Source: Corynespora cassiicola
Lineage: Eukaryota; Ascomycota; Dothideomycetes; Pleosporales; Corynesporascaceae
NCBI GenBank assembly: GCA_022059125.1
Contig: JAEUWY010000002.1
Coordinates: 558,001 to 622,000 of the forward strand
Reading direction: 5' to 3'
Length of the DNA stretch: 64,000 nt
Position numbers and translations under genes: made by a program. Positions 36,309 through 47,960 of this stretch are shown here, piece by piece. The notes under the pieces were generated by a model that worked only from the letters and a program-made list of their open reading frames with translations, was not told the DNA's origin and did not search any database. The stretch's first letter is position 1, and every line of letters starts with the position of its first letter.

Positions 36309-38321
36309 AGTAGTTTACAGTGACAATTGGAGTGTTAAAGAGTAGGAGCAGGTTGTGCGCTTCGTTGGAAGAAGATTGGAGCCTAGTAAAGAGGGACGTG
36401 CTAAATAGCAAACGCAGCACTGGTCATAGCGTCAAGTTGTCTATACATTCATTAGAAATGACAAACTCATCAGATTGTGCAAGGAAACTCATGTGATCAG
36501 TAAATGTTTGGGCTAATTTACAGACCAGTGATCCGATTATGGCCCCTTAACAACCTGTGCCTTGATGTGGTCACCCAGTGTTCCATAACAATATCCAGCA
36601 GGACTCTTTCAGCTTCTTATCTTGTCTCCGATGCAGCAATTAAGGCTTGTTAGTCTGATTATTTTAACAAACCCTAGCTGTAAAAACATAATGGAGTAGC
36701 TTCGACATAGTTCAATACCGTCGAGTAGCAAGTCCTGTGTGACCTTCCCGAATCAGTCAAACACAGCAATCTTGTTGAAATGAAACAACGGTGCAGTTTA
36801 GGAAAACACATTTCGTGCTACCACACAAAACTTCAACACATATTACTCAATTTTAAGCCATTTAATGGTCAGGTGCCACCGGCTAGAAAGCTCAAACGCC
36901 ATGGCTTTACACCTGCCAACAAAAGTGGCACCGAAAACTTGTGATTGTTGGAAAGATCATTACAAGCAATGAGAAACCATGAGCTCATGGGAGATTGTTC
37001 ACCGTATGGGCATCGGCACGATTGTGAACAAACGGTACGGCTCTGCGCAAACCTTTCGGCTTCATTGCAATTCCAGCTCTCGAGTACTAACGTTTGTAAA
37101 ATCCACGATGTAACACGCATCCCCTATTTCCACAAGTTGATTGGATATCTCTGTGCCCAAATTAAGTCCTAGGGTACATCATCACTGCTCTTGTGATGTG
37201 AGTTGCCATGTTCTAACTAAGTGTAGCTGAGCATTGACCTTAGAAATCACCAACACCAACTCCCCCACGTTGAGGGATGAATCGTGGTACTGAATCTGCC
37301 CCCGAGGTTGCCTATACAGCGTCCTTGTCGTTTTTCAAAATCACGAGGTAAAGCCTCTCCAGTTCTTCCCTTAGCTCGGTCATCTCGCGCAACACACCTT
37401 TCTTAAACTAGTAAAGTCAATTGTGGACCCGGTAGCGCATTATGTAGCTGTGGTAGGGAAAAGAAAAGGAAACAATGCAACTTTTCTCTACCTCAGATGT
37501 TGAGCATCCAAATAGGCTAAAGGCTAATCAAGTTCCTTCAGCTATATGATAGAAGGATCGAATTACTTCGCGTTTATTTCAATTTCTTTGAGTTAGACAT
37601 CTAAATAGGGGGGGACTGTAGACATTTGAGCTGGAGGGAGGACTCTATCCCTTAGATCTTCCACAACCAAGGAACTGCCCTCGAATGTCCGCTCTTGTCA
37701 ACGCATACGCACATCAGTGGGTCGCCCTCTCGCGCCCTGATTTCCCGCGCCGAAGCGACCCACGCCCCCCAAAAGCAGCCTAGCACCCCGGCAACTCGGA
37801 ACAAAAAGCAACACCTGAAGCAACCAGGCCTTGATTTGCGGAGGGCTCAAGCAAGTAATGCTCAGTCTTGGGGCGCCCTAGCTTGCGCAATTGGTTCCAG
37901 AGTTGCCAATGATGGGCGGGCCGGCGACGCGTGGTGCCATGATACGTCATCACTGAGGGGCAGCATTGACCATTGCGGGGCACAGGGCGGCTTCAGCTGC
38001 GACGACATGTAGGTACCGCCCTCGCGTCTCTTCAGCTCTTTCTTCGCAACGACACTTTTTCTCGCAGACTTGATTGCTATTTGAAAACCATTGGATCGAT
38101 TTCTTATTTTTGTAAGTGTAGCTGTTCTAAGATTTTTCCTTCATTGTCCTCGCTGCTAGACACGCGCTGCCGTTGGTACCCGTCTCATCCCAGTCGTCGA
38201 TCAGGACGATGCGAAGGACTGCTATAAATACATTTGTATATACAGTAGTGCGATGCAACGAAATGAGGCTACCCGAAATCGTTGAATTCAGCTGACGGAA
38301 CTCAAGATTAGATTGAACGCC
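36309..38321. other. Intergenic, divergent promoters
   Basis: Two kilobases between the protease and the glycine-rich protein, both transcribed outward. AT-rich to about 37,650, then GC-richer near the plus-strand gene. No coding pattern recognised. Confidence 0.55.
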
Positions 38322-39599
38322 ATGTCTTATAACGACTCTTACGGAGGCCAGGGCGGCGGATACGGCGGGCGCCGAGACGATGACCGCCGCGGAGACGGCT
38401 ATGGAGGCGGAAGTGGTGGCGGCTACGGCTCGGAGCGACGAGACGACTACAATGACCGTCCAAGCGGCGGATACGGCAGCGGAGGAAGTGGAGGTGGATA
38501 CGGCGGCGGTTCAGGCCGTGATGACCGTCCCTCTGGTGGATACAACGACCGTCCATCTGGAGGTTACGATGACAGGCCTTCTGGAAGCTATGGCAATGAC
38601 CGCCCCTCTGGAGGGCATGGAAATGACCGTCCTTCGGGCGGATACAGCAATGATGGTCCATCAGGCGGATACAGCAATGACCGCCCGTCAGGTGGATACA
38701 GTAACGATCGACCCTCTGGCGGATATGGAAACGACCGACCCTCGGGTGGATATGGCAATGACCGCCCCTCTGGCGGCTATGATAATGACCGTCCATCAGG
38801 TGGTTACGGAAACGACCGTCCATCAGGTGGTTACGGAAACGACCGACCTTCTGGTGGCTATGACAATGACCGGCCTTCTGGAGGCTACGGAGGAGGTCGT
38901 GACGATAGACCATCTGGAGGTTATGGAGGTCACGACAACAAGCCCTCTGGTGGATATGGCTCCCACCAGGGAGGTAGCCACGGAGGACAGCATTCTTCTG
39001 GAACCTCTTATGGAGGAGGCACATACGGCGACGACTCTGACGATTTCTCTGGGGCTGCTGAACACGCCAAATCCAGCTCCGGAGGCTCGGGAGATTCGAA
39101 TTTGTTCGGTGCCGCTCTGGGTATGCTAAGCGGCAAGAAGTCCAAGCTTCAGGAGGAAGACGTAGATGAGGATGACTACGTCAAGCAGCACAAGAAATTC
39201 TACGGTAACGATAGCAGTGATGAAAAGGCAAACTCAAACAACATCGGTGCCGCGGCTGCAATGCAGGCTATCAAGATGTTCACCGGAGGAGGTAGCGATG
39301 ATAAGAAGGGTGGAAAGAACCAAATTATCGGCCAGGCCATGGCCCAGGCGGCTCAGCTGTTTGACAAGCAGAGCTCGGAAGGAAAGACGGTTTGTATCTC
39401 CGCATCCAAGAAAATGGCCTCGTGCTAATGATTTCGATAGGACTCTGGTGCTACTAAGCAGGATGCTGTAGCACAGGCTGCTCAGATGGCACTCAAGCTC
39501 TACTTGAAGTCTGAGATGGGCGGCAGTGGCGGTGGTAGTGGTGGAGGAAGCTCTGGCGCGGGTGGCTTGTTGAACTTGGCCAGCAAGTTCTTGAAGTAA
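38322..39599 (+). CDS. Glycine-rich tandem-repeat protein ('beta-flanking'/DUF7721-like)
   Basis: Exon 1 (38322-39389) and exon 2 (39441-39599) join in frame at EGKT/DSGATKQ to give 408 residues. The N-terminal half is Gly/Tyr/Arg-rich and built of about 17 PSGGY-type units, mostly 10 residues long (GNDRPSGGY plus one). The C-terminal part is an ordered, Ala-rich helical region with [39 protein letters not shown] and [15 protein letters not shown], repeated amphipathic segments typical of the fungal family often named beta-flanking protein. No signal peptide is seen. A G/Y/R repeat half plus a helical half could suit RNA binding or condensate formation, but this is inference. Without splicing the frame would end early at 39428. 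Confidence 0.82.
38452..38960 (+). repeat. 30-bp coding tandem repeat ([10 protein letters not shown])
   Basis: About 17 copies of a DRPSGGY-centred unit, most with exact 30-bp spacing. Third-position changes between copies show that the protein sequence is constrained more than the DNA. Confidence 0.88.
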
Positions 39600-40446
39600 T
39601 TTGCCCGGGTTCCACGTGGTAACGTTATGTCATACTAGGCTACCTTAGATTATAAGGTAAATAATAAAAGACCATGCATCGCAATGACGAGCAGTCGCAA
39701 TGATAAAGAAAAGTGCCAAAGTATATGAAGTTCAGGAGCCGGCCATGCGTTCACAATACATGTTAGCCCAAACGATGCACGAGTATGAAGCAACATAGTA
39801 CCTATGGGAGAGAGAAAAGTCTACTCCGCTTTTAGGCGAGGCGAAATACAGTCCTCCTTCCGGCTCGATGTCTAGCGATAGCCACTTGATGCTCTGTGAG
39901 TTCCGCAATCAACCCTCCAGATCTGGAAAGGCTGCGTCACGCTAGACATCTGGACGGAGGAGGCTGTAATGTGCGTGCTTCCCGAGGTCAATGCGCCATA
40001 AGCACTAACACAGTCACGTGCTACGCCACGATACAAAACAGGGCGTTTCTCGTTTAACTTTGACTCGAGATATCATAACTGAATCGAAAAAGAGTACCGT
40101 GGTATAGGATGCACATAGTATTTGAATAACGGAATTATCAAATTACGATACAAGGATCGCTTATAGGATTCCAGTACACCTGATAATTGACCATCGTTGC
40201 CGTTGTTCGTCCCATGAGTTCGGCCTTTCCTCCCAAAACCCCAAACTCGAGCCCATCCCGTCGCCTGATCCAGCGCCTTCAAGCCCTATACGAAAGCCCA
40301 GCCTCATACCCTGCATTTTGGGGCCAGCCTTGTAAATTCATCGTATAGGCAGCAATATGTATCCTGGTGAGTCCCGCTGCTGCGTTATTCTCAAAACTAT
40401 TGCAACGCGAAACCTTTTCCCAATATTTAACCGCTTGAACTACAAA
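39600..40446. other. Intergenic
   Basis: 3' flank of the glycine-rich gene and promoter of the HET gene. A frame open from an ATG at 40,357 runs into the HET gene but the ATG at 40,447 is preferred. Confidence 0.5.
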
Positions 40447-42498
40447 ATGGAATATCGTCCGCTTATAACAGCAGAGCAAGAACTTCGGCTCCTATCTGTC
40501 CTTCCGGGGCCCGACATAGAGGGAGCAAAATCTTCAGCCTTGCCGAACTCCGAGCAAAATGATCTCGTTCAGTGCACTCTGGAGCATTTCCCGCTGGTGC
40601 AAGATCAACTATCAGAAAAGCACTTATCAAGAGAGTCGGAGCTTCAACTAGATTGGACTTCAAAAGATCTCCAACATGAGAAGCATATCAACATGAGTGA
40701 CAACCTGAGCGAACCCAACGCTCCCCGGAAGACGCCGTCGATAAAAGGGCGCTTTGACTGGGGTGATTTCGTCGCACTATCCTACACGTGGGGAAATCCG
40801 ACGGATAAGAAACAAATAGTCATTAATGGAACGATCGTAAGAGTGCAAGCAAATCTCGAGGCAGCCCTTCGGGTACTACGATCCAAAAAGCCCATCAGGT
40901 CTGGGTATCGCATCTGGGTCGACGCTCTCTGCATAAATCAAGAAGATATATCTGAGAGGAACCGCGAAGTTGGAAGGATGAAATTGATATACAAAGTTGC
41001 TGCAAGTGTTGTTGTTTGGCTCGGCCCTGAAGCCGATGACAGCAACAAAGCCATGGACCTCATACTCCATTTGTCCAACTCGTGTAAAAGCAATACCGAG
41101 AAATCTTTTGGACTCGAAATAAGGCGGAACATGAATTATATAGCACATGGATCGTGGTTGGCTCTCAGCCGACTGCTTGAGCGGGCATACTGGCATCGCA
41201 TGTGGATCATTCAAGAACTATGTTTGGGCGGAAGCGACATTCCTATACTTTGCGGAGAGAAGGTTGTCCTTTGGAAAGAGTTTTATGCCGCCGTGTATAC
41301 ATTTGGGGAACAGAATATCGATATAGTCTTTGCGTGTATCGATCGCGAAAGAAAGGAGGCTGGCTTGGGTCCATTCGGGCTCAATAGAAACAAGATCATC
41401 CATGTCAATGAGGAGCACGAGAAGCAAGCTGGAATTGCAAAAGCTCAGTACATGTGCTTGCTAGACCTTGCCAGGAGATCTGATGCGACAGATCCGAGAG
41501 ACAAGGTGTATGGAATACTTGGATTGATGGATCCTGCGGTGTCTTCACTCGTGAACCTAGACTATAATCTTTCCGCAGAAGAGGTGTATACGGACTTTGT
41601 CCAACAATACATCGAAGGATGTAGGTCCGAAATACACAAAGAAAGTCTGATATATACTGACAAGTAACTAGCAAAGAGTTTAGAAATTCTTGAGCAATGT
41701 CGGTTGCATCAGGCGCCTATGCCTTCTTGGGTGCCAGATTGGAGGAAAAGAGACCAGTATCGTCTTTTCAGCGGAAGCCACTCCACCTATTATGCAGGTG
41801 GGGATTCATCTCCTTCAAATCGCTTCCGTGACTCTCGTATACTGGAAGTCGATGGCATTATCTTGGACTCGGTTGATGGCCTCGGCCAGGCTTACTTTGA
41901 ATATGGTCATAGCTCGATCCAAGAGCATGGCTTGTTTCAGCCAGATAATACCACCGATGTCTATGGGTCCAAAGATATAGTCAAGAATGCACTTTGGCGA
42001 ACTTTGACAGGTGATCGTACTCCCCAGGGCGGCCATGCTCCTGAACACTACGCTGAGATACTCGACTTGCCGAAGGAGGGGGAAACTTCAAACCCCCTTC
42101 CTTCTCGGGGAGCAAGAGCTCTGAGACGTTTTGTCACCCAAAACAGTTCTCTGCTAATTTCTGGGAGAAGGCTTGACACTTACTTCACCAGCAGCTTAAA
42201 CGGGTTTTCCGAACGGACTGTTGATGCCGTGGAGAGGGTATGGCGATTTACAAGAACACAGCGTCTTGCAACAATGCTTAGTGGAAGAGTTGGTATGATA
42301 CCCAACGAAGCTAGGAAAGGGGACGTTTTGTGCATATTCCTTGGGTCTAATGTTCCTGTTTTGCTGAGACCAGCCATGAGTTCAGGGGATCCGTTTCAGC
42401 TTGTGGGCAGTTGTTACGTTTACGGCATTATGGCTGGTGAAGCGATGCAGTGGGCCCAAAATGGGAATTTTAAGGTGGAGAGTATCTCAATTTGTTGA
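40447..42498 (+). CDS. HET-domain (heterokaryon incompatibility) protein
   Basis: Exons 40447-41620 and 41672-42498 give 666 residues; the 51-bp intron (GTAGGT...CTAG) removes a stop and restores YIEGSKSLEIL. The start ATG at 40447 gives MEYRPL, a common HET opening. The HET domain spans about residues 105-260: FVALSYTWGNP, RIWVDALCINQED, ERNREVGRMKLIYKVAASVVVWLG and later YWHRMWIIQEL. The C-terminal half is the usual fungal extension with DPRDKVYGILGL, MPSWVPDW and a distal GDVLCIFLGSNVPVLLRP. HET domains (TIR-related in fold) trigger cell death on allorecognition. No NACHT or repeat domain is fused here, so an upstream sensor would be separate. The neighbour at 43109-44715 is a candidate partner. 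Confidence 0.93.
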
Positions 42499-43108
42499 AA
42501 TATCTTACATGTCTGAATTGAAATGAATATGGCTAGGCATAGACGAAGGTGTCGTGCGATGATGGGATTTCTGTTTAGATTGCAAATATAATGTTTTCTT
42601 CATGTCTCATTCAGCACTCTCAAAGTAGCCTAGTTAAATAATTACATTCAAAGTATTAAAACTCCATTTAAGAAGTGATTCCCATACGTGAGAAAGCTGT
42701 GGGATGCCGAACACGAATCGAAGGCTAATCACATGGATTCGGCATTTTTGGCACACCCCATCATGGAAATGTGTTTGATTATCTATCTTAAAAGAAACTT
42801 GGTGATAGTTACATTCTTCACAAGAGGGTAGTCCTAAGACCTCAGACTTATTATCACGTGTGAGACTGACCTCTTCTTCTCTCCAGTCATCAATAGCATG
42901 CCAAGACCAAGACCCCTTGAACGCAGATGCATATTTGTAACTCAATCATATCATTCATCATATAGTAGCTAGATGCAGCAGCACCCTAGGGGAAAAAATT
43001 AAGACCGAATTGCCAAATGCTACATTATAAGAATCTCGGAGAAGGCTTGGTTGCAGTTTTGCCTCTAAGGAAGTGTGCCAGTGGTTTGACATCGTCTCAC
43101 AAGCTTCA
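42499..43108. other. Intergenic between convergent HET and HeLo-like genes
   Basis: Shared 3' interval. A minus-strand frame near 42,634-42,945 has two CxxC pairs but no ATG. It is discussed among rejected items. Confidence 0.45.
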
Positions 43109-44715
43109 TTACCAGAAATCTTGTGGCGACTCAGCCCTCAAGTGTCTCTTATTCCAACCAGGAGGAAAATGACCTTGGACTCCAGCAACAGCTCGAAATG
43201 GACTGGGACGATCGTCATTCGCGTCATTCGCGTCATCGTCGGATCCAGGTTCAGCATCAGTGTCGCCCTCATTATCATCTTCAAGCAGACAGATATGCAA
43301 AGTATTCCTCGCATCATCTTTCAAGCCTTTCTCTTCCGGATCACGGACCCCAGCAGCGGTGTCTGGCTCTTGTTGCAGAACCTCTTGATTTTCGCCAATT
43401 TGAATGCTCCGCGAGGGATTCTCTGTTGAATCCTGATTTTCACGAATCTGAACATCTCGTGAAGGACCTTCTGCTGAATCTTGATTTTTAACTTTAGGGG
43501 GACTGAGAATGTCGCCGTCAGGATCATTAATGTATTCTACTGGTCGAGTGTGGCGATAGGCATAACGCTCCTCTCTGTTTCTCTTATTCAAGCTTAATTT
43601 GGCTGCATCGCGGAACGTAGAGGAAGAAGGGGAGGAAGGTTCCGACGAAAGTAGAGAAACGGACGCGGATGTGTCCCTTGGCACTATTATTAGACTGGAA
43701 TCCGTGTGAACTGTTGAAATTGTACCCAGAGAATGCGATAAGTCTGGAGGTTCCTCTGTCGTTACTACGGGCTGGGCAGAGTTATTGCAATCTTCGATAT
43801 CCCCGTCTTGTATAGACGCACTCAGTAGATCAACTGTAGACGTTGAGGGTCGCCTCGGGCTCGCCCTGCGGTGGCCGAATTGCGTTCGATCAAATCTTTC
43901 GGCTTCGCCTCCTGATAACTCCGTGCTCTCAACTTCTTGGATATACTCTTCTACGGAATCCGAAAAATCTAGAAGTGCATCCGTATTGGTCACAAATTCA
44001 TAACCCTGGCTCTTCTCTTGATGTGCAACAATCTCTTCTCTAGCTGTTTGCAAACAACTATCGATTTCATCTTGCATGCGGTGACGGTTCCGGCTATTCT
44101 GTTTTAACATCCCTTCAAATGGCTCGATATCTCGATAACTTACAGGCGTTTCTCTACCAATTTCGCCTGCTGTGTTATTGTCTTTCTTATGGCATTCTCT
44201 ACTGCTTGCTGATTTTCCAGAGTCGCAAGTCGTTTTATATATTCTAGTTCTTCCTCTAGTATTTGAATGCAGCGCATGTTGGTGTAGCCATTGATACACT
44301 CCCTTGCCACCCTCAATGCACTAAGGAAATAGCGTACAGAGCCCTTCCTGGAATACCACTTCAGGTGTGCGGTAAGCTTTTCGAATACAGAATGATCAGT
44401 ACTCTTTCCCTGGTGTAGCACTCTAATGCCTTTCAGCAACTTTTTGAGTCCACGTTGTGCGCTCTTGGCCCAACTGATCAACGGAGCGAGAGAGGGAGAG
44501 CGTGATGTATTGGGTGGTTTCTTGCCGAGACAAATATCAATGAAGGTTTCATAGACTCCCGTGAATATGTTCATCTCCTCTGATATTCTTTTGATATCGC
44601 GATGAGCATATCGAACGGATTTAGCCATTTTGTTGAGTTTGCTGCATAGCTTCAACAGCTGGGCGCTTAGAGCGACAGCAGCTGCGGCGCCGCCAAAGAT
44701 CGTTAGTGCTTCCAT
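43109..44715 (-). CDS. Protein with HeLo/STAND-type N-terminal domain and acidic repeat tail
   Basis: Exons 44715-44144 and 44093-43109 join in frame (GTAAGT donor, GAATAG acceptor) to 518 residues. The first 190 residues are helical: a hydrophobic start (LTIFGGAAAAVALSAQLLKLC), a heptad-like KLNKMAKSVRYAHRDIKRI, and a final coiled-coil-like LEEELEYIKRLATLE. This resembles the fungal HeLo-like / STAND N-terminal domains found in cell-death and NLR-like proteins. The rest looks disordered, Ser-rich and acidic, with two 16-residue tandem units (43391-43486) and a D/N-rich end (GSDDDANDANDDRPS). No NACHT, NB-ARC or ankyrin part is present. It is convergent with the HET gene. The domain call rests on pattern resemblance only. 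Confidence 0.7.
43391..43486 (-). repeat. Two 16-residue tandem units in HeLo-like protein
   Basis: NQDSAEGPSRDVQIRE is followed directly by NQDSTENPSRSIQIGE, and a third partial copy starts NQE. The units are exactly 48 bp each but diverged in DNA, so they are old and conserved as protein. Confidence 0.8.
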
Positions 44716-45578
44716 TGTTTTTCTCTTTAGTTTTTGGGCTGTTTAGAGTTTTTAAAAATAGCGCATAGCAAAAAAAGTAAGTGTGAACAAGTTCAAGTGG
44801 GGGGGAAAGGCTGTGGCAGCGGGCAATGGAGTATATTGACTAAGATGGCCTCATGCAGCCGTTCACCGGTAAAGTGAGGGGCTTATCCAACGCTGCACTG
44901 CATCTACCAACCAGGTCCTTTCTACACCCACCATCTGAAAAATGCATTTAAAAATATGCTCATGATCCTGCGGCCACCATTTGTCGTTTTCATCCGAGTG
45001 TTACTGCAGATGCGTTATTTCTTGGGGCCCTCAATTGTTAACGGCGTGACCACAAACCAATATATCTAAATGTTCAAAACAATACGGGGGCTGTGGTTAT
45101 AAATTCTGTTAGTCCTTTAAGTTCCATAAGTCGAGAGTTAATGCAAAGAAAATCCTGCCATGTGGGCGACGATCGGTTGTTTCAGCGGTCGTTGCTTGAT
45201 TGAATACACGATGATAAAGGCAGTCTCCATCGGTGCATCTTGCTAAAGAGGACAAAAGGTTGAAAAATTGTTTCTTTGATACAGTCAACTACTTTTCAAC
45301 CTAAACCTGTCAAGCTGGAGCGAAGCCTTGTAATGGATTCGCTGTGTACATGATGGAGACAGTCTGATTTATTTCGCCGCCACAAGGGGGCAGTCGTTTC
45401 TCATGGCTATTATTGCGTTTGATTGCGACTCTCAGACGTAAGCCTGAGAAAATTGGCCGAGCCAACCGAAGACCGGCAGGTTGTGATGCGATACTGATGT
45501 CAGGCAACTGCGCCGCAACCCACCATCCTAGTTTTTTCTTCCTATACATCTACTGATAACTCAACCCCACAGCCTGGG
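44716..45578. other. Intergenic
   Basis: Promoter side of the HeLo-like gene and the 5' flank of the P450 relic. No ATG in frame with that relic was found. Confidence 0.5.
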
Positions 45579-46759
45579 GTGGCTATTCTGATAAGTCTAT
45601 CTCTTGCAGCTGTGATTGCACTCGCCATTGACATCCTTCGTCGCCGTTATGAAGCCTCTTCTGCTCTGCGTCAGTATCAATGCGCCCCGCCCCGGAAACA
45701 CTGGTCAAAGGACCTAATTTTTGGCATGGACTTCATCTTTGAAACGCACTCCAATTTGACAATGATGAAAAGGAATCACGATCGTCTTGGTTTTACTTAT
45801 CAGCTTGACACCCTCTTCCGAGATCCAGTCATCAATACGATCGCGCCCGAAAACCTACCTCTTATGCATTCGAATGGCAAAAGCTATGGTATAGAGCCTG
45901 TGAGACTTCCCGGAATGGAATGTTTTTGCGGCCGGGGGTTTTTAACCACTGATGGTCCGACCTGGCTACTGGCGAGGAAGATGTTGAAACCAACATTTGC
46001 GAAGCAGCATATCTCCCAGTTGGATTTCCTGTCCCGGGAAACATGCAAGCTGTTGCAAAAGCTTCCCACTGATGGCACGGCGGTCGACATTCAGATTCTA
46101 CAAGGCATTCTGGCCGCCCAAGAGACTATATCAGTACTGGTTTCCAACACCATGTTTCTGCTGGCCCGGCATCCAATGGAATGGGCACAGCTTGGGACGC
46201 AAGTCTTGAGCCACGGTGAAGCTCTCTTCGGCTTTCATAGACTGAACGCCTTCGAACCTCTCCAAAGAATCTTGAATGAGAGTATGTTGCTCTGCCTGTT
46301 ACTGTCTACGTTGTGTATCTTTACTTACCAAGCATAGCCCTCCGGCTCTATCTATTGTTCCCCATGCTAGGTCGGACCTGCCTCCAAGACACCACGTTGC
46401 CCGTCGGTGGAGGCGAGAAGCAAGACCAGGCAATCTACGCTGCCAAGGGGACATTTGTGGTGACGAGCTACGTTGCCATGCACATGGAAGAGCGGGTGTT
46501 TGGGACGAGCCCGGAATCGTTCCGGCCGTCCCGTTGGAGCGAAATCCGCCCCTCGCAGTGGGAGTACATGCCATTTGGAGGAGGCGAACGGGCCTTTTTG
46601 GGAAGAGAAAAAGTGTTGGCCGAAGCGGCGTATGTGGTCGCCCGCTTGGCCTAGAAGTTTGCAAAGGTGGAGTCGAGGGACGGTAGGCCGTGGAAGGAAG
46701 TAGTGAGGATGACGGCGAAGAACGCGAACGGTTGCAAGATTGGGTTGTTCCAGAGCTAA
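45579..46759 (+). pseudogene. Cytochrome P450 relic (CYP52-like) with deletion, lost haem Cys and stop
   Basis: Two coding pieces, 45579-46281 and 46338-46759, join over a 56-bp intron to rebuild the K-helix ILNETLRLY (ExxR). The front half reads like alkane-hydroxylase-type P450s: APPRKHW, MKRNHDRLGFTYQ, GRGFLTTDGPTWLLARKMLKPTF. After VDIQ the frame passes directly into GILAAQETISVLVSNTMFLLARHP, the I-helix, so about 150 residues normally lying between are missing. The haem loop is FGGGERAFLG: the ligand Cys is Phe at 46595-46597. A TAG at 46652-46654 cuts the conserved end RLA/KFAKVESRDGRPW. No in-frame ATG starts the gene. Four independent lesions make it a clear pseudogene. Confidence 0.88.
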
Positions 46760-47074
46760 ATACTTTCAGGCTCTAAAATGGATGGAATTTAAGCTACATG
46801 GAAGCTTTGTTCCTTGCTTGAGAATGTTTTCCTGTGCTTTATTTGCATAGGTGTTGTGGTTATGATTTCTGCTTATCGATACGAGTGCTACGGAGACGAA
46901 CCTCGGCTGGCTAGGAAGTCGATGAGCAGGTGGACAGGGTCTCGCTTTCCCATTGTCGGAAAGCGAGGCCTGATCCACGCCGCGAATGCAACCAGGCCGA
47001 GTCCTCAGATAATGAATGCCGTGTGCTTTCTATGCCCTCGATCATCACCGCCGTCATCCACCACAATCGCCTAC
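46760..47074. other. Intergenic
   Basis: Short interval before the DUF202 gene. The frame of that gene is open upstream of the chosen ATG but reads poorly. Confidence 0.45.
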
Positions 47075-47960
47075 ATGAGCGCCCCAGAGCCACTTCGAGT
47101 TCCCGCACTTACGCTTCCCCCAGCCGCGCTCCATGATGCGCGCAGCGAGCCACACCCAGACTCGGAAGCGTTCGCACACAATGATAAGCATCGCACTGCT
47201 CAGGAGCTGGAGACGATCGAGGAAAATGGCGCTACCAAGTCAAATTCTGGCCATCCGCCGTCCCCGAAGGCGTCGCGCTCCATGCCATCGCCAACTCTCC
47301 GCTCTCGCGGCGCATCGCGGTCTTCATGTAGAGGCCTCCAACGACAAACTTCGGAAACCAGTACGCAGCCCGACAGCCTTGGCCCTGCAGGGCACCATGA
47401 GACGCGATACCGTCTCAGACGCCAGGTTCCGCACTGGTACGATCCCGTGGCCAAGTTCTGGAAGGCCCATGTCAGCTTGACTATAGATGAGGGCGCGCAT
47501 AGAGACCATTTAGGTATGTCCGTCTTGTCCCCTCGCAGACGCATCGCTCTCCAACTGACGTGTTGGAGCTCTGGAGCGCACCTTCCTCGGCTATTTGCGA
47601 ACCTCCCTTGCCCTGGCCATGACTGGAGTCATCATCGCCCAGCTCTTCCGCCTGCAGCACAGCGAGACTCCAAATCCAGAACTGGGCTACTACGTGCTCG
47701 GAGTGCCGCTCGCTGCAACCTTCATCGCCTTTGGCATGGTGGTGTTGTTCATTGGCGCCTTCAGGTTCTGGCGACAGCAGAACGCCCTGGCCAGAGGCAA
47801 GGTGCATGCGGGCGGGTGGGAGATTACGGCCATCATGGCCATCAGCATACTCGTAAGTTTGTGCCTGTTTTCCTATCTTCTAATCAGCTAATATCGTGAG
47901 CTCTGCTTGGCCGTCTTCGCAATGACCACGGCCATTGATATAGAGAAGAGCTATACATGA
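47075..47960 (+). CDS. DUF202-domain small membrane protein
   Basis: Exons 47075-47513, 47569-47852 and 47901-47960 give 260 residues. The start MSAPEPLRVPAL is the best ATG; the frame is open upstream. The first 130 residues are Ser/Pro/Arg-rich and probably disordered. The DUF202 domain follows: RDHLALERTFLGYLRTSLALAMTG across the first intron, then helix 1 (TGVIIAQLF), helix 2 (VLGVPLAATFIAFGMVVLFIGAFRFW) with the charged WRQQNALARG loop, and helix 3 (ITAIMAISILLCLAVF). The ERTFLAWxRT-like motif is the family hallmark. Bacterial and yeast relatives (such as YidH and the SPX-less Vtc1 type) are three-helix membrane proteins. A vacuolar role is possible but unproven. Confidence 0.85.

Noticed and set aside
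38308..39024. Minus-strand frame opposite the glycine-rich repeats
   Set aside because: His/Arg repeat text is the reverse reading of the 30-bp unit.
42634..42945. Minus-strand frame with two CxxC pairs, possible zinc ribbon or extra exon of the HeLo-like gene
   Set aside because: It has no ATG, and no clear acceptor linking it to 43,109 was found. A donor-like GTAATG at the end of that gene leaves it open, but not supported.
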